Assembly: GCA_900541865.1 (NCBI GenBank)
Contig: UQLO01000005.1
Location: 32,325-96,324, forward strand
From: an uncultured Porphyromonadaceae bacterium
Lineage (GTDB): Bacteria; Bacteroidota; Bacteroidia; Bacteroidales; Muribaculaceae
Direction: 5' to 3'
Length of the DNA: 64,000 nt
In this document: positions 39,862-48,726 of the stretch, one piece after another
Numbering within the stretch: the stretch's first letter is position 1
Layout of the letters: every line of letters starts with the position of its first letter
The notes under the pieces: generated by a model
Told to the model about the DNA's origin: nothing
Database searches by the model: none
What the model saw: the letters and a program-made list of their open reading frames with translations, nothing else
Position numbers and translations under genes: made by a program

Positions 39862-41400
39862 ATGAAAGCGAAAATTCTACTTCTGGCGGCTGCTCTGTGG
39901 TCCTTCGCGACCCAAGCTGCCGAGCCGGCGCTGATGCATAGCGCAGAAGCGCCCGCAGCGGCCGATATGCTCGTGGTCGACGAGGCCCCGGCCCGCGCAT
40001 ACTCCGACGCCGACTTCTCCGAATGGGAAACCTACGGCATGGTCTACGTCTACAGCAACTTCGACATCAACGGCTTTTTGGAAGGGTATCGCCATGATGG
40101 CGAAGAAGCTCCGAATGCCGTCAAGGAACACTATGCCGAAGCTTTGGTACGACACCTCAAAGCCGACCCGGACGTGATTCAGCTCCTCATTCCGGGTTTC
40201 CTCAACCTGGCCAACGTCAGCATCACCCTCGACCCGGTGACCATGATGATGAGCATGGACCGCACCACCACCAATCTGCCCGTCTACGAAGAATTGAAGT
40301 CCGCCTTCGGAACCGAGGCCCTCACTCTCTCCTGTGCTCAGATTTCCTACACACCCTCGCTCTGCCGACTAATCTTCTCCAATATCTTCCTTGAGGTTCG
40401 CGAAGCATATGGCATTCCTTTCACCGTCACCGTCACTCTTCCCGGCACCCCGGCGAACATGAGGATGGGATATTCGTGCGAAACGGCCCCGGCAGGTCAT
40501 TCAACCCATGCCTACGATGAATTTGCCATAGATCTCACAGGCATAGACCACATCAAATACTACACCACATCCGGCTCGTTCACCATCAACGACCTTCGCG
40601 CCTGCCTCACCGGCGAATTGAACACCGTGCAGACCAACTCCCGTATTTATGTGGGCTACTCCGAAGGCGCGGCAACTTATAATGTATGGAGCCTGTGCTT
40701 CGACGAGAACGACAAATATCTTGGCTTCTACTATGTTATATCCATCCAGAGCAACCGTGCTCCCGAAGGACAATGGGAAGAAGTCGGCAAAGCCATTTGG
40801 CACCATCCCTACAGCGACAGCTACGTAGTACATATATATAACGACGACAATGAGTACGTCGGGGCCGAGGAAGTTGTCTTCCCGGAAGAAGCTATGCAGT
40901 GGGAGGTGACCATGGAACGCCGCACCGACAGCGACCGCGAAATCTACCGCTTCGTCAACCCCTACGGCGCCGGCTGCGCCCTCAACGAAACCTGGTCCAA
41001 CCTTATGGACCGCATGTACGGCATCGGTTATTGGAGCAATCTATACGACGAAAACGACAACTATTGGCTCGTGGTCGAAATGCCGGCCGCAGGCGGAAAT
41101 GACTTCGTCGTTCCCTCGCGTCCAACCGGTGCGACCATAGCTCATTTCATCAACACCTGGTTCCCGACGGAGTACGAGTCGGTGACTTTCGAGGACAACA
41201 AGCTGCGCCTCTACGCACCGCATTATTTGGATCGCGAGCTCCTCATCGAGCTGCCCGACATGGGAGGCCTCGAAGCTCCCGTGGTGAACATATCTGCACC
41301 GATTGAATACTTCAACCTGCAGGGAATACGCGTCGACAACCCCTCGGAGGGTATATACATCCGCCGTCAGGGCGACCGCATCGAAAAAGTAAGACTCTAA
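39862..41400 (+). CDS. Large secreted protein with type IX-like C-terminal tail, unknown function
   Basis: A 512-residue protein starting MKAKILLLAAALWSFATQAAEP, a clear signal peptide (1-20). The frame is open 14 codons further upstream, but that part overlaps the promoter. The body holds no domain I recognise. It is acidic, and the region between about 295 and 420 repeats short 'DENDKYLGFYY / DDNEYVGAEEV / DENDNYWLVVE' motifs, suggesting tandem beta-units. The last 35 residues (PIEYFNLQGIRVDNPSEGIYI...G..IEKVRL) are the short Bacteroidales C-terminal tail seen on many exported proteins. Probably surface or outer-membrane exposed. It is monocistronic. Confidence 0.75.
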   Translation: MKAKILLLAAALWSFATQAAEPALMHSAEAPAAADMLVVDEAPARAYSDADFSEWETYGMVYVYSNFDINGFLEGYRHDGEEAPNAVKEHYAEALVRHLKADPDVIQLLIPGFLNLANVSITLDPVTMMMSMDRTTTNLPVYEELKSAFGTEALTLSCAQISYTPSLCRLIFSNIFLEVREAYGIPFTVTVTLPGTPANMRMGYSCETAPAGHSTHAYDEFAIDLTGIDHIKYYTTSGSFTINDLRACLTGELNTVQTNSRIYVGYSEGAATYNVWSLCFDENDKYLGFYYVISIQSNRAPEGQWEEVGKAIWHHPYSDSYVVHIYNDDNEYVGAEEVVFPEEAMQWEVTMERRTDSDREIYRFVNPYGAGCALNETWSNLMDRMYGIGYWSNLYDENDNYWLVVEMPAAGGNDFVVPSRPTGATIAHFINTWFPTEYESVTFEDNKLRLYAPHYLDRELLIELPDMGGLEAPVVNISAPIEYFNLQGIRVDNPSEGIYIRRQGDRIEKVRL

Positions 41401-41423
41401 ACCATCATAACATACAAACTGCC

Positions 41424-41462
41424 CCGGGCCGAAGGAACATTCTTCCTCGGCCCGGTATTTTT
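41424..41462 (+). terminator. Hairpin terminator after the secreted protein gene
   Basis: CCGGGCCGAAGGAA pairs with TTCCTCGGCCCGG (one bulged A) and is followed by TATTTTTATG. It lies 24 bases after the stop codon. Confidence 0.85.
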
Positions 41463-41555
41463 ATGCCGTAATGGGTAATTTGTTGGTCTAAAAATCGGAA
41501 CATTTAACAAAATCCGCCCCTTTTTTGTTAATATTGCAAACAAATTCATTCCACT

Positions 41556-42731
41556 ATGCTTGCCATACGACAATTCATCACCTGCACCGCGCTGATTCTG
41601 ACGGCATTTGCAGCATATCCGCTGACAGCGGATACCCTCGCCGCCGACACAGCCGCTACGGCCGACACCATTCGGCCGCGCAGGAACATCATAGGCAAGA
41701 TTATAGACTATTTCAACGAAAGCAACAAACCTCGCAGCAGCCACGGCTTCGACTTCAGCTTCATCGGCGGCCCATACTACTCTTCCGACACCAAATTCGG
41801 CATCGGCCTCGTCGCAGCAGGTCTCTACCGCACTTCCGAGCGCGATACGGCTCTGCCCCCCTCCGAAGTGTCGCTCTACCTCAAGGCTACCACGAGTATG
41901 TTCTTCCAGCTCGGTGTACGAGGCACCCATATTCAGCCCTCCGACCGAGCTCGCATAAACTACGACGTTAATGTGGCCTCCATAGCCACCAAGTTCTGGG
42001 GCATAGGCTACGACGAAAACATCGACAATGCCAACGAAGCAAAGTACAAATACTTCAACTCCACAGCCCGCGTAAGCTGGGTATGGCGCATTCTGCCCAA
42101 ATTCTACATCGGCCCCCAAGCCACTTTCGACTACGTCAACGGCCGCGACTTCCACAAGCACTGGCTGTGGCATGGCCAAAGCGACCGCTCGCTCAATGTC
42201 GGCCTCGGAATCACCATACAGTACGACACCCGCGACTTCCTCTCCAACGCCTACCATGGCGTCTACTTCCGACTCGACCAGCGCTTCCTGCCGCGCTTTC
42301 TGGGCAATAAAAGCGCATTTTCGCTCACGGAGCTTACCCTGGCCGGCTACCGCAACGTCTGGAAAGGCGGTGTGCTCGCCGGTGAATTTCACACCCGCCT
42401 AACCTACGGCAACACACCCTGGGGCATGCTCAGCACCTTCGGCGGCAGCGACAACATGCGAGGCTATTTCGAGGGCCGTTTCCGCGACAAGAGCGAGTTC
42501 GACGTCTGCCTCGAGCTACGCCAGCACATTTGGCGACGAAACGGTATCGTCGTCTGGGGTGGCGCCGGAATGGTCTTTCCGCGCTTCTCGGCGATGCGTT
42601 GGCGCATGCTGCTGCCAAACTACGGCGTGGGCTACCGCTGGGAGTTCAAAAAACGAGTCAATGTGCGCGTCGACCTCGGCTTCGGCCGTCATCAGTCAGG
42701 TTTTATTTTCAGCATAAATGAAGCGTTCTGA
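41556..42731 (+). CDS. BamA/TamA family (Omp85-like) outer-membrane protein
   Basis: A 391-residue protein. A signal peptide (about 1-21) is followed by a short region and a beta-barrel that makes up most of the protein. The strands alternate aromatic and polar residues, e.g. GFDFSFIGGPYYSSDTKFG, SLNVGLGITIQYDTRDF and VWGGAGMVFPRF. It ends in aromatic Phe (SGFIFSINEAF), as expected of a barrel-assembly signal. No POTRA repeats are present, so it is a small barrel-only member of the surface-antigen/BamA family. Its last 14 bases overlap the start of the phosphoethanolamine transferase gene, which suggests a joint role at the outer membrane. Confidence 0.85.
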   Translation: MLAIRQFITCTALILTAFAAYPLTADTLAADTAATADTIRPRRNIIGKIIDYFNESNKPRSSHGFDFSFIGGPYYSSDTKFGIGLVAAGLYRTSERDTALPPSEVSLYLKATTSMFFQLGVRGTHIQPSDRARINYDVNVASIATKFWGIGYDENIDNANEAKYKYFNSTARVSWVWRILPKFYIGPQATFDYVNGRDFHKHWLWHGQSDRSLNVGLGITIQYDTRDFLSNAYHGVYFRLDQRFLPRFLGNKSAFSLTELTLAGYRNVWKGGVLAGEFHTRLTYGNTPWGMLSTFGGSDNMRGYFEGRFRDKSEFDVCLELRQHIWRRNGIVVWGGAGMVFPRFSAMRWRMLLPNYGVGYRWEFKKRVNVRVDLGFGRHQSGFIFSINEAF

Positions 42732-44463
42732 CGAAAATACCACTACCGGCCGCAGTGCCGCCGCCGGACTTCTGATGTGGGCGCTTCCGGTGCTTCTTGC
42801 GGTGCCGAACATTGCACTATGCGTCACCGAGCGCCTGTACTCTTTCCCCGAGCGGGCGGCAAATCTGCTGCTGCCCCTGGGTGTGTACTGCATGCTCGCC
42901 GCCATGTGGAAACGAATCGGAATCACAACGCTGCTGACGCTGCCCCTGATGATTCTGTGTGCCTTCCAGATTGTGCTGCTCTATCTCTACGGAGAGTCCA
43001 TAATAGCAGTCGATATGTTCCTCAATGTGGTCACAACCAACATGAGCGAAGCTACCGAACTGCTTGCCAACCTCGTGCCGGCAATAGTGGCCGTATGCCT
43101 GCTCTATCTTCCGCCTTTGGTACTGGGCATAGTGCTCATCTGCCGTGGCAAAACGACCACGGCGGGTCAGCGCCGCCCGGCTTTGCTCACCGGAGCCATC
43201 CTGACCGCTGTCGGCTTGGTGGCCTTGGGCGCTTCGTATGCTTCTGCAAAGGGATATTCGCCGGCGCGACGACTTTTTCCGGTCAACATCTGCTTCAACA
43301 TAGGCACAGCCGTAGAGCGCACACAGGCCTCGAACGCATACTTCCGGACCTCGGCCCCATTCCGCTTCAACTCCGTGCTCACCGAGCCCGCCGATTCTGC
43401 AGTCTATGTGCTGGTGATTGGTGAAACATCGCGAGCCGGAAACTGGGAGCTGTGTGGTTACGAGCGCCACACCAACCCGCGCCTGTCGCGACGCAGCGGC
43501 ATCACCTTCTTCCCCCACGCACTCTCCGAGAGCAACACCACCCACAAGAGCGTGCCTCTGATGATGAGTCACCTTAGCTGCCGCAGCTTCGGCGACTCCA
43601 TCTATTGCGTAAAAGGCGTGGTCGATGCCTTTAAGGAGGCCGGCTTCCGCACTGCCTGGATTTCGAACCAGGAACGCAACGGCGCCTTGATCGACTTCTT
43701 CGGCGAGCAGGCCGACAGCGTCGATTTCATCACCGACGACCACCGCCACCACTATGACATCGAGACAGTGGGCCGTCTTGCGGAGACCCTGCGTGCCAAT
43801 CCAGGCCCGATTTTCGTGGCCGTCCACACCTACGGCTCGCATTTCAACTACCGCGACCGTATTCCCGAGGGTTTCGGAATGTTCTTCCCCGACGATGCTA
43901 CAGAAGCCGAGAAAAGCAACCGCGACCAACTCATCAACGCCTACGACAACTCCATACTCTACACCGACATGGTGCTCGACAGCATCATCGGCACCATCGC
44001 CGCAACCGGACGCCCCGCTGCACTGGTATATGCCGCCGACCACGGTGAGGATATTTTCGACGACGACAGAGGCCGATTCCTGCACGCCTCGCCCACGCCT
44101 ACTTTCTATCAGATTCATGTGCCGGTGGTGGTATGGACTTCCGAAAACTATGGCGCCCGTAGGCCGGACGTGGCTGAGGCGCTGGCTCGCAATGCCGGTA
44201 TGAGAGTGTCGTCGAGTCGCTCCGCTTTCCATACGCTGCTGCACCTGGCCGGAATCACAACTCCCTGCTTCGACCCCACGGCGGCTCTCTCAAGCACTGC
44301 CTACCGTTCGCTGCCGACGGAATATCTCAACGACTACAACGAAGCTGTCGACCTCGTGCAGGCCGGTCTGCGCCCCGAAGACTTTCAGGCCTTGGAGGGT
44401 GCCGGAATGTATCAGGACTTGGATAATCTTGCGTGGGGACGACGTACTTTCCAGCCCGAGTAG
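42718..44463 (+). CDS. Phosphoethanolamine transferase (EptA/LptA-like, sulfatase fold)
   Basis: A 581-residue inner-membrane enzyme that transfers phosphoethanolamine, probably to lipid A, which lowers surface charge and sensitivity to cationic peptides. Five membrane segments occupy residues about 15-200. The periplasmic sulfatase-like domain carries VLVIGETSRAGNWELCGY with the metal-binding Glu, the nucleophile region SNTTHKSVP with Thr, and the metal-binding YAADHGEDIFDD plus the His of FLHASPTP. The ATG lies inside the last codons of the preceding barrel gene. The 3' end overlaps the convergent PepSY gene by 52 bases. Substrate (lipid A core or other glycolipid) is not determined by sequence. 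Confidence 0.88.
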   Translation: MKRSDENTTTGRSAAAGLLMWALPVLLAVPNIALCVTERLYSFPERAANLLLPLGVYCMLAAMWKRIGITTLLTLPLMILCAFQIVLLYLYGESIIAVDMFLNVVTTNMSEATELLANLVPAIVAVCLLYLPPLVLGIVLICRGKTTTAGQRRPALLTGAILTAVGLVALGASYASAKGYSPARRLFPVNICFNIGTAVERTQASNAYFRTSAPFRFNSVLTEPADSAVYVLVIGETSRAGNWELCGYERHTNPRLSRRSGITFFPHALSESNTTHKSVPLMMSHLSCRSFGDSIYCVKGVVDAFKEAGFRTAWISNQERNGALIDFFGEQADSVDFITDDHRHHYDIETVGRLAETLRANPGPIFVAVHTYGSHFNYRDRIPEGFGMFFPDDATEAEKSNRDQLINAYDNSILYTDMVLDSIIGTIAATGRPAALVYAADHGEDIFDDDRGRFLHASPTPTFYQIHVPVVVWTSENYGARRPDVAEALARNAGMRVSSSRSAFHTLLHLAGITTPCFDPTAALSSTAYRSLPTEYLNDYNEAVDLVQAGLRPEDFQALEGAGMYQDLDNLAWGRRTFQPE

Positions 44464-45848
44464 AGGCACCAAAGGGCAATACCGCCGGCAAGCACTACGA
44501 AAAACCATGTGGCGCTCTCGCCGAAGTAGATTCGGCCCGAGTGCGCCTCCAGCGCCGCTGTCCATAGCGGCATAGGAAGCAGCTTCAGCTCTTCCGGCTG
44601 CGGAAGGGATTCGGTGCCAGAGTCGTAGAGCACGGCGAAGGGCTCGCCGAAGTCGGCGCTGTAGCCCGATACCTTTTTCTTGCCTACGGGAGGGCCGGCA
44701 GCAGCGGCTGCCGGTTCGCCGGTATACCAATCGATGGTTTCGCCGCTTGCCGAATCCCATACAAACATCCCGCTGAAGGAGCCGCACAGCCAGGCGCCCT
44801 CTGCTGTTTTCTCCCACACGTTAAGGCCCATCACGCTCACCGGAGGGACAGCCTCAAGGGCAGTGTAGGGTCCTTCGGGTCTTTCCGAGCTGAAGAAGCC
44901 CTGCGAAGAGGAGAGCAGCCAACGGCCCGTGGCGTCGTCGAAGCGCAGCATGCGCAGCTTGTCGTGCCAGGGGTTGGAGTCATCGCGCAGTGCGGTGCCG
45001 CGGGGCGCTTCTGTCTTCCACAGCGCCAGCGGAACCATAAAAGGCGGCCGAAGCATCCACCCCGTAAAAAACACCAGGGCCACAAGCGCTATGGTCCATA
45101 CTCCCGCCTTGCGGTGCACCTTAAGGTGGAATTTGGCGTGTATGCCGTGGCGGTAGCACTTGAGCCAGAAGAAAAAGCCGGTCAGGCAGAGCACCAGAGT
45201 GACAACTGCCACGAGGTCGACCACAAGGCGCCCCGGCAGCCCGAACAACTCGCCGCTGTGGAGCATCCACACGATGCGGAACGCCGTGGTGCCGCTAAGA
45301 TCGGTCTGAGCCGACGCCGTAGGTATTATTCGCTCAAAAGTGCGACCGCCGTCGGGCGAAACGTTAAGGAAAGAGCGGCCCACGGCGATGATAGTGTCGC
45401 TGCGAGCGGTGAGGTCGGAGAAACGGTCGCCGTCGGCACATAGAACTCTCACCCAGCGGTCACTGCCAAGGCGATAGACTGCGTCGCCGGTAGCCATCCA
45501 AACGGAACCATCGGAGGTTCGGGCCATGGCGCGTACATTGCGGGAGGCAGCCGCCGAAGGCAACCCGGCGTTGAAGTCCCGGCAGTTGGAGCCGGTGCTG
45601 TCGGCAATGAAAACTCCGCCTGTGCCGAAGACCAGCACCCGCGCATCGTCCGTAGGGAGCGTGCCTCGGAGTAGGCCGGCATTCCAGTTTTTGTGGTAAT
45701 AAAAGGGCGGTAGCATCCACCGGGGCACCGAAACGCTGTCGGAAAAGCCGCGATGGTTGAGCAGAATACCTGAAATGCAAAAAACGGCCAGGAGCACGCA
45801 GCACACGAGCCCTGACCATTTATGTTGACGGTGCCAGTTGACAGCCAC
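44412..45848 (-). CDS. PepSY-associated membrane protein (iron/heme uptake)
   Basis: A 478-residue protein with four membrane helices at about 10-30 (WHRQHKWSGLVCCVLLAVF), 205-235 (LVVDLVAVVTLVLCLTGFFFWL), 250-270 and 440-462. Long periplasmic regions between helices 1 and 2, and 3 and 4, include beta-propeller-like 'GSDRWVRVLCADGDRFSDLT' repeats. The His/Arg pattern near the helices (W.R..HKW.G; HRKAGVWT) is typical of PepSY_TM proteins that accompany TonB-dependent siderophore and heme receptors. These may be inner-membrane ferric reductases. Last gene of the heme operon. Confidence 0.85.
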   Translation of the reverse strand: MAVNWHRQHKWSGLVCCVLLAVFCISGILLNHRGFSDSVSVPRWMLPPFYYHKNWNAGLLRGTLPTDDARVLVFGTGGVFIADSTGSNCRDFNAGLPSAAASRNVRAMARTSDGSVWMATGDAVYRLGSDRWVRVLCADGDRFSDLTARSDTIIAVGRSFLNVSPDGGRTFERIIPTASAQTDLSGTTAFRIVWMLHSGELFGLPGRLVVDLVAVVTLVLCLTGFFFWLKCYRHGIHAKFHLKVHRKAGVWTIALVALVFFTGWMLRPPFMVPLALWKTEAPRGTALRDDSNPWHDKLRMLRFDDATGRWLLSSSQGFFSSERPEGPYTALEAVPPVSVMGLNVWEKTAEGAWLCGSFSGMFVWDSASGETIDWYTGEPAAAAAGPPVGKKKVSGYSADFGEPFAVLYDSGTESLPQPEELKLLPMPLWTAALEAHSGRIYFGESATWFFVVLAGGIALWCLYSGWKVRRPHARLSKS

Positions 45849-45851
45849 CCG

Positions 45852-46721
45852 TCAAGATTTTTTGAGACCCGCCCACAGAGTGTAGGCGCCAAGCCCGACG
45901 AAAAGCGCAGCCAGGATGCTCATTTCGACCACGTGTTCCATCGGAGCCACCCAAATTTCGTTCAACAGCCCTATATGGCCCAGTATTTCCACAAACGTCC
46001 AGAGAACAAGTACGGTGGCTATAGCCAGACGGATGTTGGCACCCCATGAGGCAACTTTGGTCTGCCGCAGGAAGATGAAGGCGGAGCCTATCAGGCACAC
46101 CAGACCCAGAGCAAGCGTCACCGGGTGGGTGTCGCCAAGAAATTGGGTGTCGTAGCAGAACATAAGTACCACATAAGTGGTCCACATCATCACGTTGAGC
46201 TCCATAAAGGTAACTATGGAGGCGTGGCGCGTCATAGGGCGCACCACGATGGCGTCGCGGCGACGACCCATCAGGTGCTTCTGAATCCAGTTGAAGAAAC
46301 TGCAGCCCGTGCGCGTGCTGAAGATGTAGAGAAGATAGAACATCATCAGCATACCGAAGGTGGCCGGCAGAACAAGATATTCGGGCTGGGTCACCTTTCC
46401 GGTCACCGGGTCCTCGTAGGGCAGCATGCCGAAGCGGTCCACATAGTACTGGAAGAGAAATTCCACCCAGCCCGTCCAAAAGAGCAGACCGCCGAAGAGC
46501 CCGAAGAGGGTCTGGCGCAGGTCGCCGCGCACAAAGACTCCGGCAATAGTAAGCAGCATGCCGGCCAGACCCATCAGGAAGGCCGAAACGTGTAGCACGC
46601 CCGGAGCCATGGTGTGCTCCATGATTTTCATCAGGGCGTGGCCCAGCGGCATAGTGAACAGCACGAGGAAAAATGAGGCGAGGGCTTTGCCCCAGTATCG
46701 TTTTTTCTGTGTCGTTTGCAT
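45852..46721 (-). CDS. Multi-pass membrane protein of unknown function in the heme operon
   Basis: A 289-residue protein, with start MQTTQKKRYWGKALASFFLV chosen at 46721 because the open frame upstream overlaps the receptor gene's end and lacks membrane character. About seven hydrophobic segments follow. Conserved-looking His and acid residues occur inside or beside helices (GHALMKIMEHTM near the start, HPVTLALG, VEILGHIGLLNE, MEHVVEMS). These could bind heme or a metal, but no domain is recognised. It is placed between the receptor and the PepSY gene (3 bases before PepSY). Confidence 0.7.
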   Translation of the reverse strand: MQTTQKKRYWGKALASFFLVLFTMPLGHALMKIMEHTMAPGVLHVSAFLMGLAGMLLTIAGVFVRGDLRQTLFGLFGGLLFWTGWVEFLFQYYVDRFGMLPYEDPVTGKVTQPEYLVLPATFGMLMMFYLLYIFSTRTGCSFFNWIQKHLMGRRRDAIVVRPMTRHASIVTFMELNVMMWTTYVVLMFCYDTQFLGDTHPVTLALGLVCLIGSAFIFLRQTKVASWGANIRLAIATVLVLWTFVEILGHIGLLNEIWVAPMEHVVEMSILAALFVGLGAYTLWAGLKKS

Positions 46722-46758
46722 TGTGTTTGATTGATTGAGAGTTATTGAAAGCCCTTGC

Positions 46759-48726
46759 TCACTGCAGGGTGATCGAAGCACCGACATGGAATGTGATGCC
46801 GGCCGTCACCGGAGCGTTGAGGAAGTAGTATTTGGGCTTGTAGTTGAAGAGATTGTCGAGAGAGACGTTCACCTTGAATCGCGGTGTAAGCATCTGCGCA
46901 GCCGACAGCTTCCACATCGTATAAGCCGGGTAGCGAACGTCGACGGTACCGGCGGCGATGTCGTAGTAGTCCTTGTACTCGCGGTTTGTGACTCCGGAGT
47001 ATACTCGGCCGTTAAGACCTATGGTGAAGTCGTAGCCGCGACTCCACGTCTTGAGCCATTCCACGCGTGCGGTCAGGGCATGGCGCCGGGCAGGTATGTA
47101 CTGATTGTTGGCGGTGTTGCCTTCTTTGTCCTTTGCGAACACCTCGTGGGTGAAGGAGTAGGACACCTTGGCCGAAATACCGCAGTTCCAGCGGGCCTGG
47201 GCGGTGACTTCGACGCCAACCACGTTGTATTTGTCGAGGTTGACATAGTCCAAATAGAGCTGGCGGGGATTGTCGAGGCCGTAGTAGGGCAGCCCGGTAG
47301 CTATTTTGTCGCGGACGTGGTTGTAGTAGGCCGTCACGGCGAAGTTGTAGGCTCGCCAGGTGTAGTCGGCCGAGAGGTTAACGTTGTGGCTCGTCTCGGG
47401 CTTGAGGTTAGGATTGCCTTTGACAATCCAAATACCGGCCATATCAAAGTCGTAGAACTGCTCCTTGAGCGTTGGCGTGCGGAATCCCATGCCGTAGCCG
47501 GCGCGCAGGTTGAGATTGCGCAGGGGGCGGTAGCGGGCCGATATTTTGGGCGTCACGCGCGAGAGATTGCCGCGTGAGAAATAGTCGTAGCGCACGGCGC
47601 CGACCACTTCCCAGGCATTGTTGACAACCCAGTCGTACTGGGCGAAGGCGTCGAAGTTTGTTTCGTGCTTGTCCTCCTCTATTTTGGTGTTCATCAGGAA
47701 GTCGCGGCGGAAGTCGGCGCCAACGGTGAGCACGTCCTCGGTGCGTATGGTGCGGTTGTAGACGCCTCGAACGGAGTTCTGCACGTTGCTGTAGTTGCGC
47801 ACGTCGAGCCCGCTGCGTTTGCGGAAGTCGGACTTGTCGTACTGATCGAAGGAGTAGGCAATGTCAAGATTGTCGTCGGGGGTGATTTTCCACGTTGCGC
47901 GCAGGCCGGCCGAGTAGTCGCGGTAGCGTTCGGGGTTGTCGGCCAGGCGCGGCACTTCGCGGAAGTAGTATCCGGCGCGACCGGTGAGCTTGAGACCCTC
48001 GACGGGCGTCACCGAAAGCTGCTCTTTGACGTTGAGAACCCGGTTGCCGTAGATAGAAGTGACCACGCGAGTGGGAGGGTTGGGCGCCGAGTTGACGTCG
48101 TAGCCGTCGATGCGGGAATAGGTCGCGCTTAGTGTGTTGCGGATCCATTTGTTGCGCACGCCTACTGTGATGCCGTATCGCTGGTCGTTGTGGCGCCCGT
48201 AGCGTGCATTGGCGTTTACGCTCCAGGGGCGCTGGGGCTCGCGTGTGATGACGTTGATCACGCCGCCGGCGGCATTGCTGCCGTAGAGGGCGCTGGAGGC
48301 GCCTCGCACAATCTCGATGCGCTCTACGCCGGCCATCTCGAGGCGGCTGAAGTCGACGTCGTCCATCGTTTCGCCCGCCAGGCGCTCGCCGTCGACCAGA
48401 AAAAGCACGCTCTGGCCGCCGAAGCCGCCGAAATTGAGGTGCGTCTGCTGGTTCATGGCGTAGGTGAACTCCACCGCGGGTAGTTCCTGCTCGAGCAGGC
48501 CCTGAATGTCGGTGGCGTCGGTGCGTTCTATGTCTTTGCTTGTTATGAGTTGCGTCTGTACGGGCGTGTCCTTAAGAAGACGGGGCGCACGGGTACCCGT
48601 AACAACAATTTCGGCAAGGTCAAAAGCCCGCTCCAGAGAGTCGAGGTAGGCCGAGTCGGCCGGAGAAATATAGGAGGGGGCTGCCGATGCCACCGTTGCG
48701 GCCGCAACTAATGCCGGTAAGGTCAT
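46759..48726 (-). CDS. hmuR: TonB-dependent heme receptor, HmuR-like
   Basis: A 655-residue outer-membrane transporter that imports heme with energy from TonB. A short N-terminal leader (MTLPALVAAATVASAAP) is followed by a plug domain (about 40-165: EIVVTGTRAP..., IERTDATDIQGLLEQELPAV, GASSALYGSNAAGGVINVIT) and a 22-strand barrel. The signature regions of HmuR-type receptors appear as FRTP (YGMGFRTPTLKEQF) and NPNL (KGNPNLKPETS), with His residues nearby. Partner HmuY is encoded directly upstream with a 4-base overlap. It is shorter than average TonB receptors and lacks a carboxypeptidase-like N-terminal domain, as does HmuR. Confidence 0.9.
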   Translation of the reverse strand: MTLPALVAAATVASAAPSYISPADSAYLDSLERAFDLAEIVVTGTRAPRLLKDTPVQTQLITSKDIERTDATDIQGLLEQELPAVEFTYAMNQQTHLNFGGFGGQSVLFLVDGERLAGETMDDVDFSRLEMAGVERIEIVRGASSALYGSNAAGGVINVITREPQRPWSVNANARYGRHNDQRYGITVGVRNKWIRNTLSATYSRIDGYDVNSAPNPPTRVVTSIYGNRVLNVKEQLSVTPVEGLKLTGRAGYYFREVPRLADNPERYRDYSAGLRATWKITPDDNLDIAYSFDQYDKSDFRKRSGLDVRNYSNVQNSVRGVYNRTIRTEDVLTVGADFRRDFLMNTKIEEDKHETNFDAFAQYDWVVNNAWEVVGAVRYDYFSRGNLSRVTPKISARYRPLRNLNLRAGYGMGFRTPTLKEQFYDFDMAGIWIVKGNPNLKPETSHNVNLSADYTWRAYNFAVTAYYNHVRDKIATGLPYYGLDNPRQLYLDYVNLDKYNVVGVEVTAQARWNCGISAKVSYSFTHEVFAKDKEGNTANNQYIPARRHALTARVEWLKTWSRGYDFTIGLNGRVYSGVTNREYKDYYDIAAGTVDVRYPAYTMWKLSAAQMLTPRFKVNVSLDNLFNYKPKYYFLNAPVTAGITFHVGASITLQ

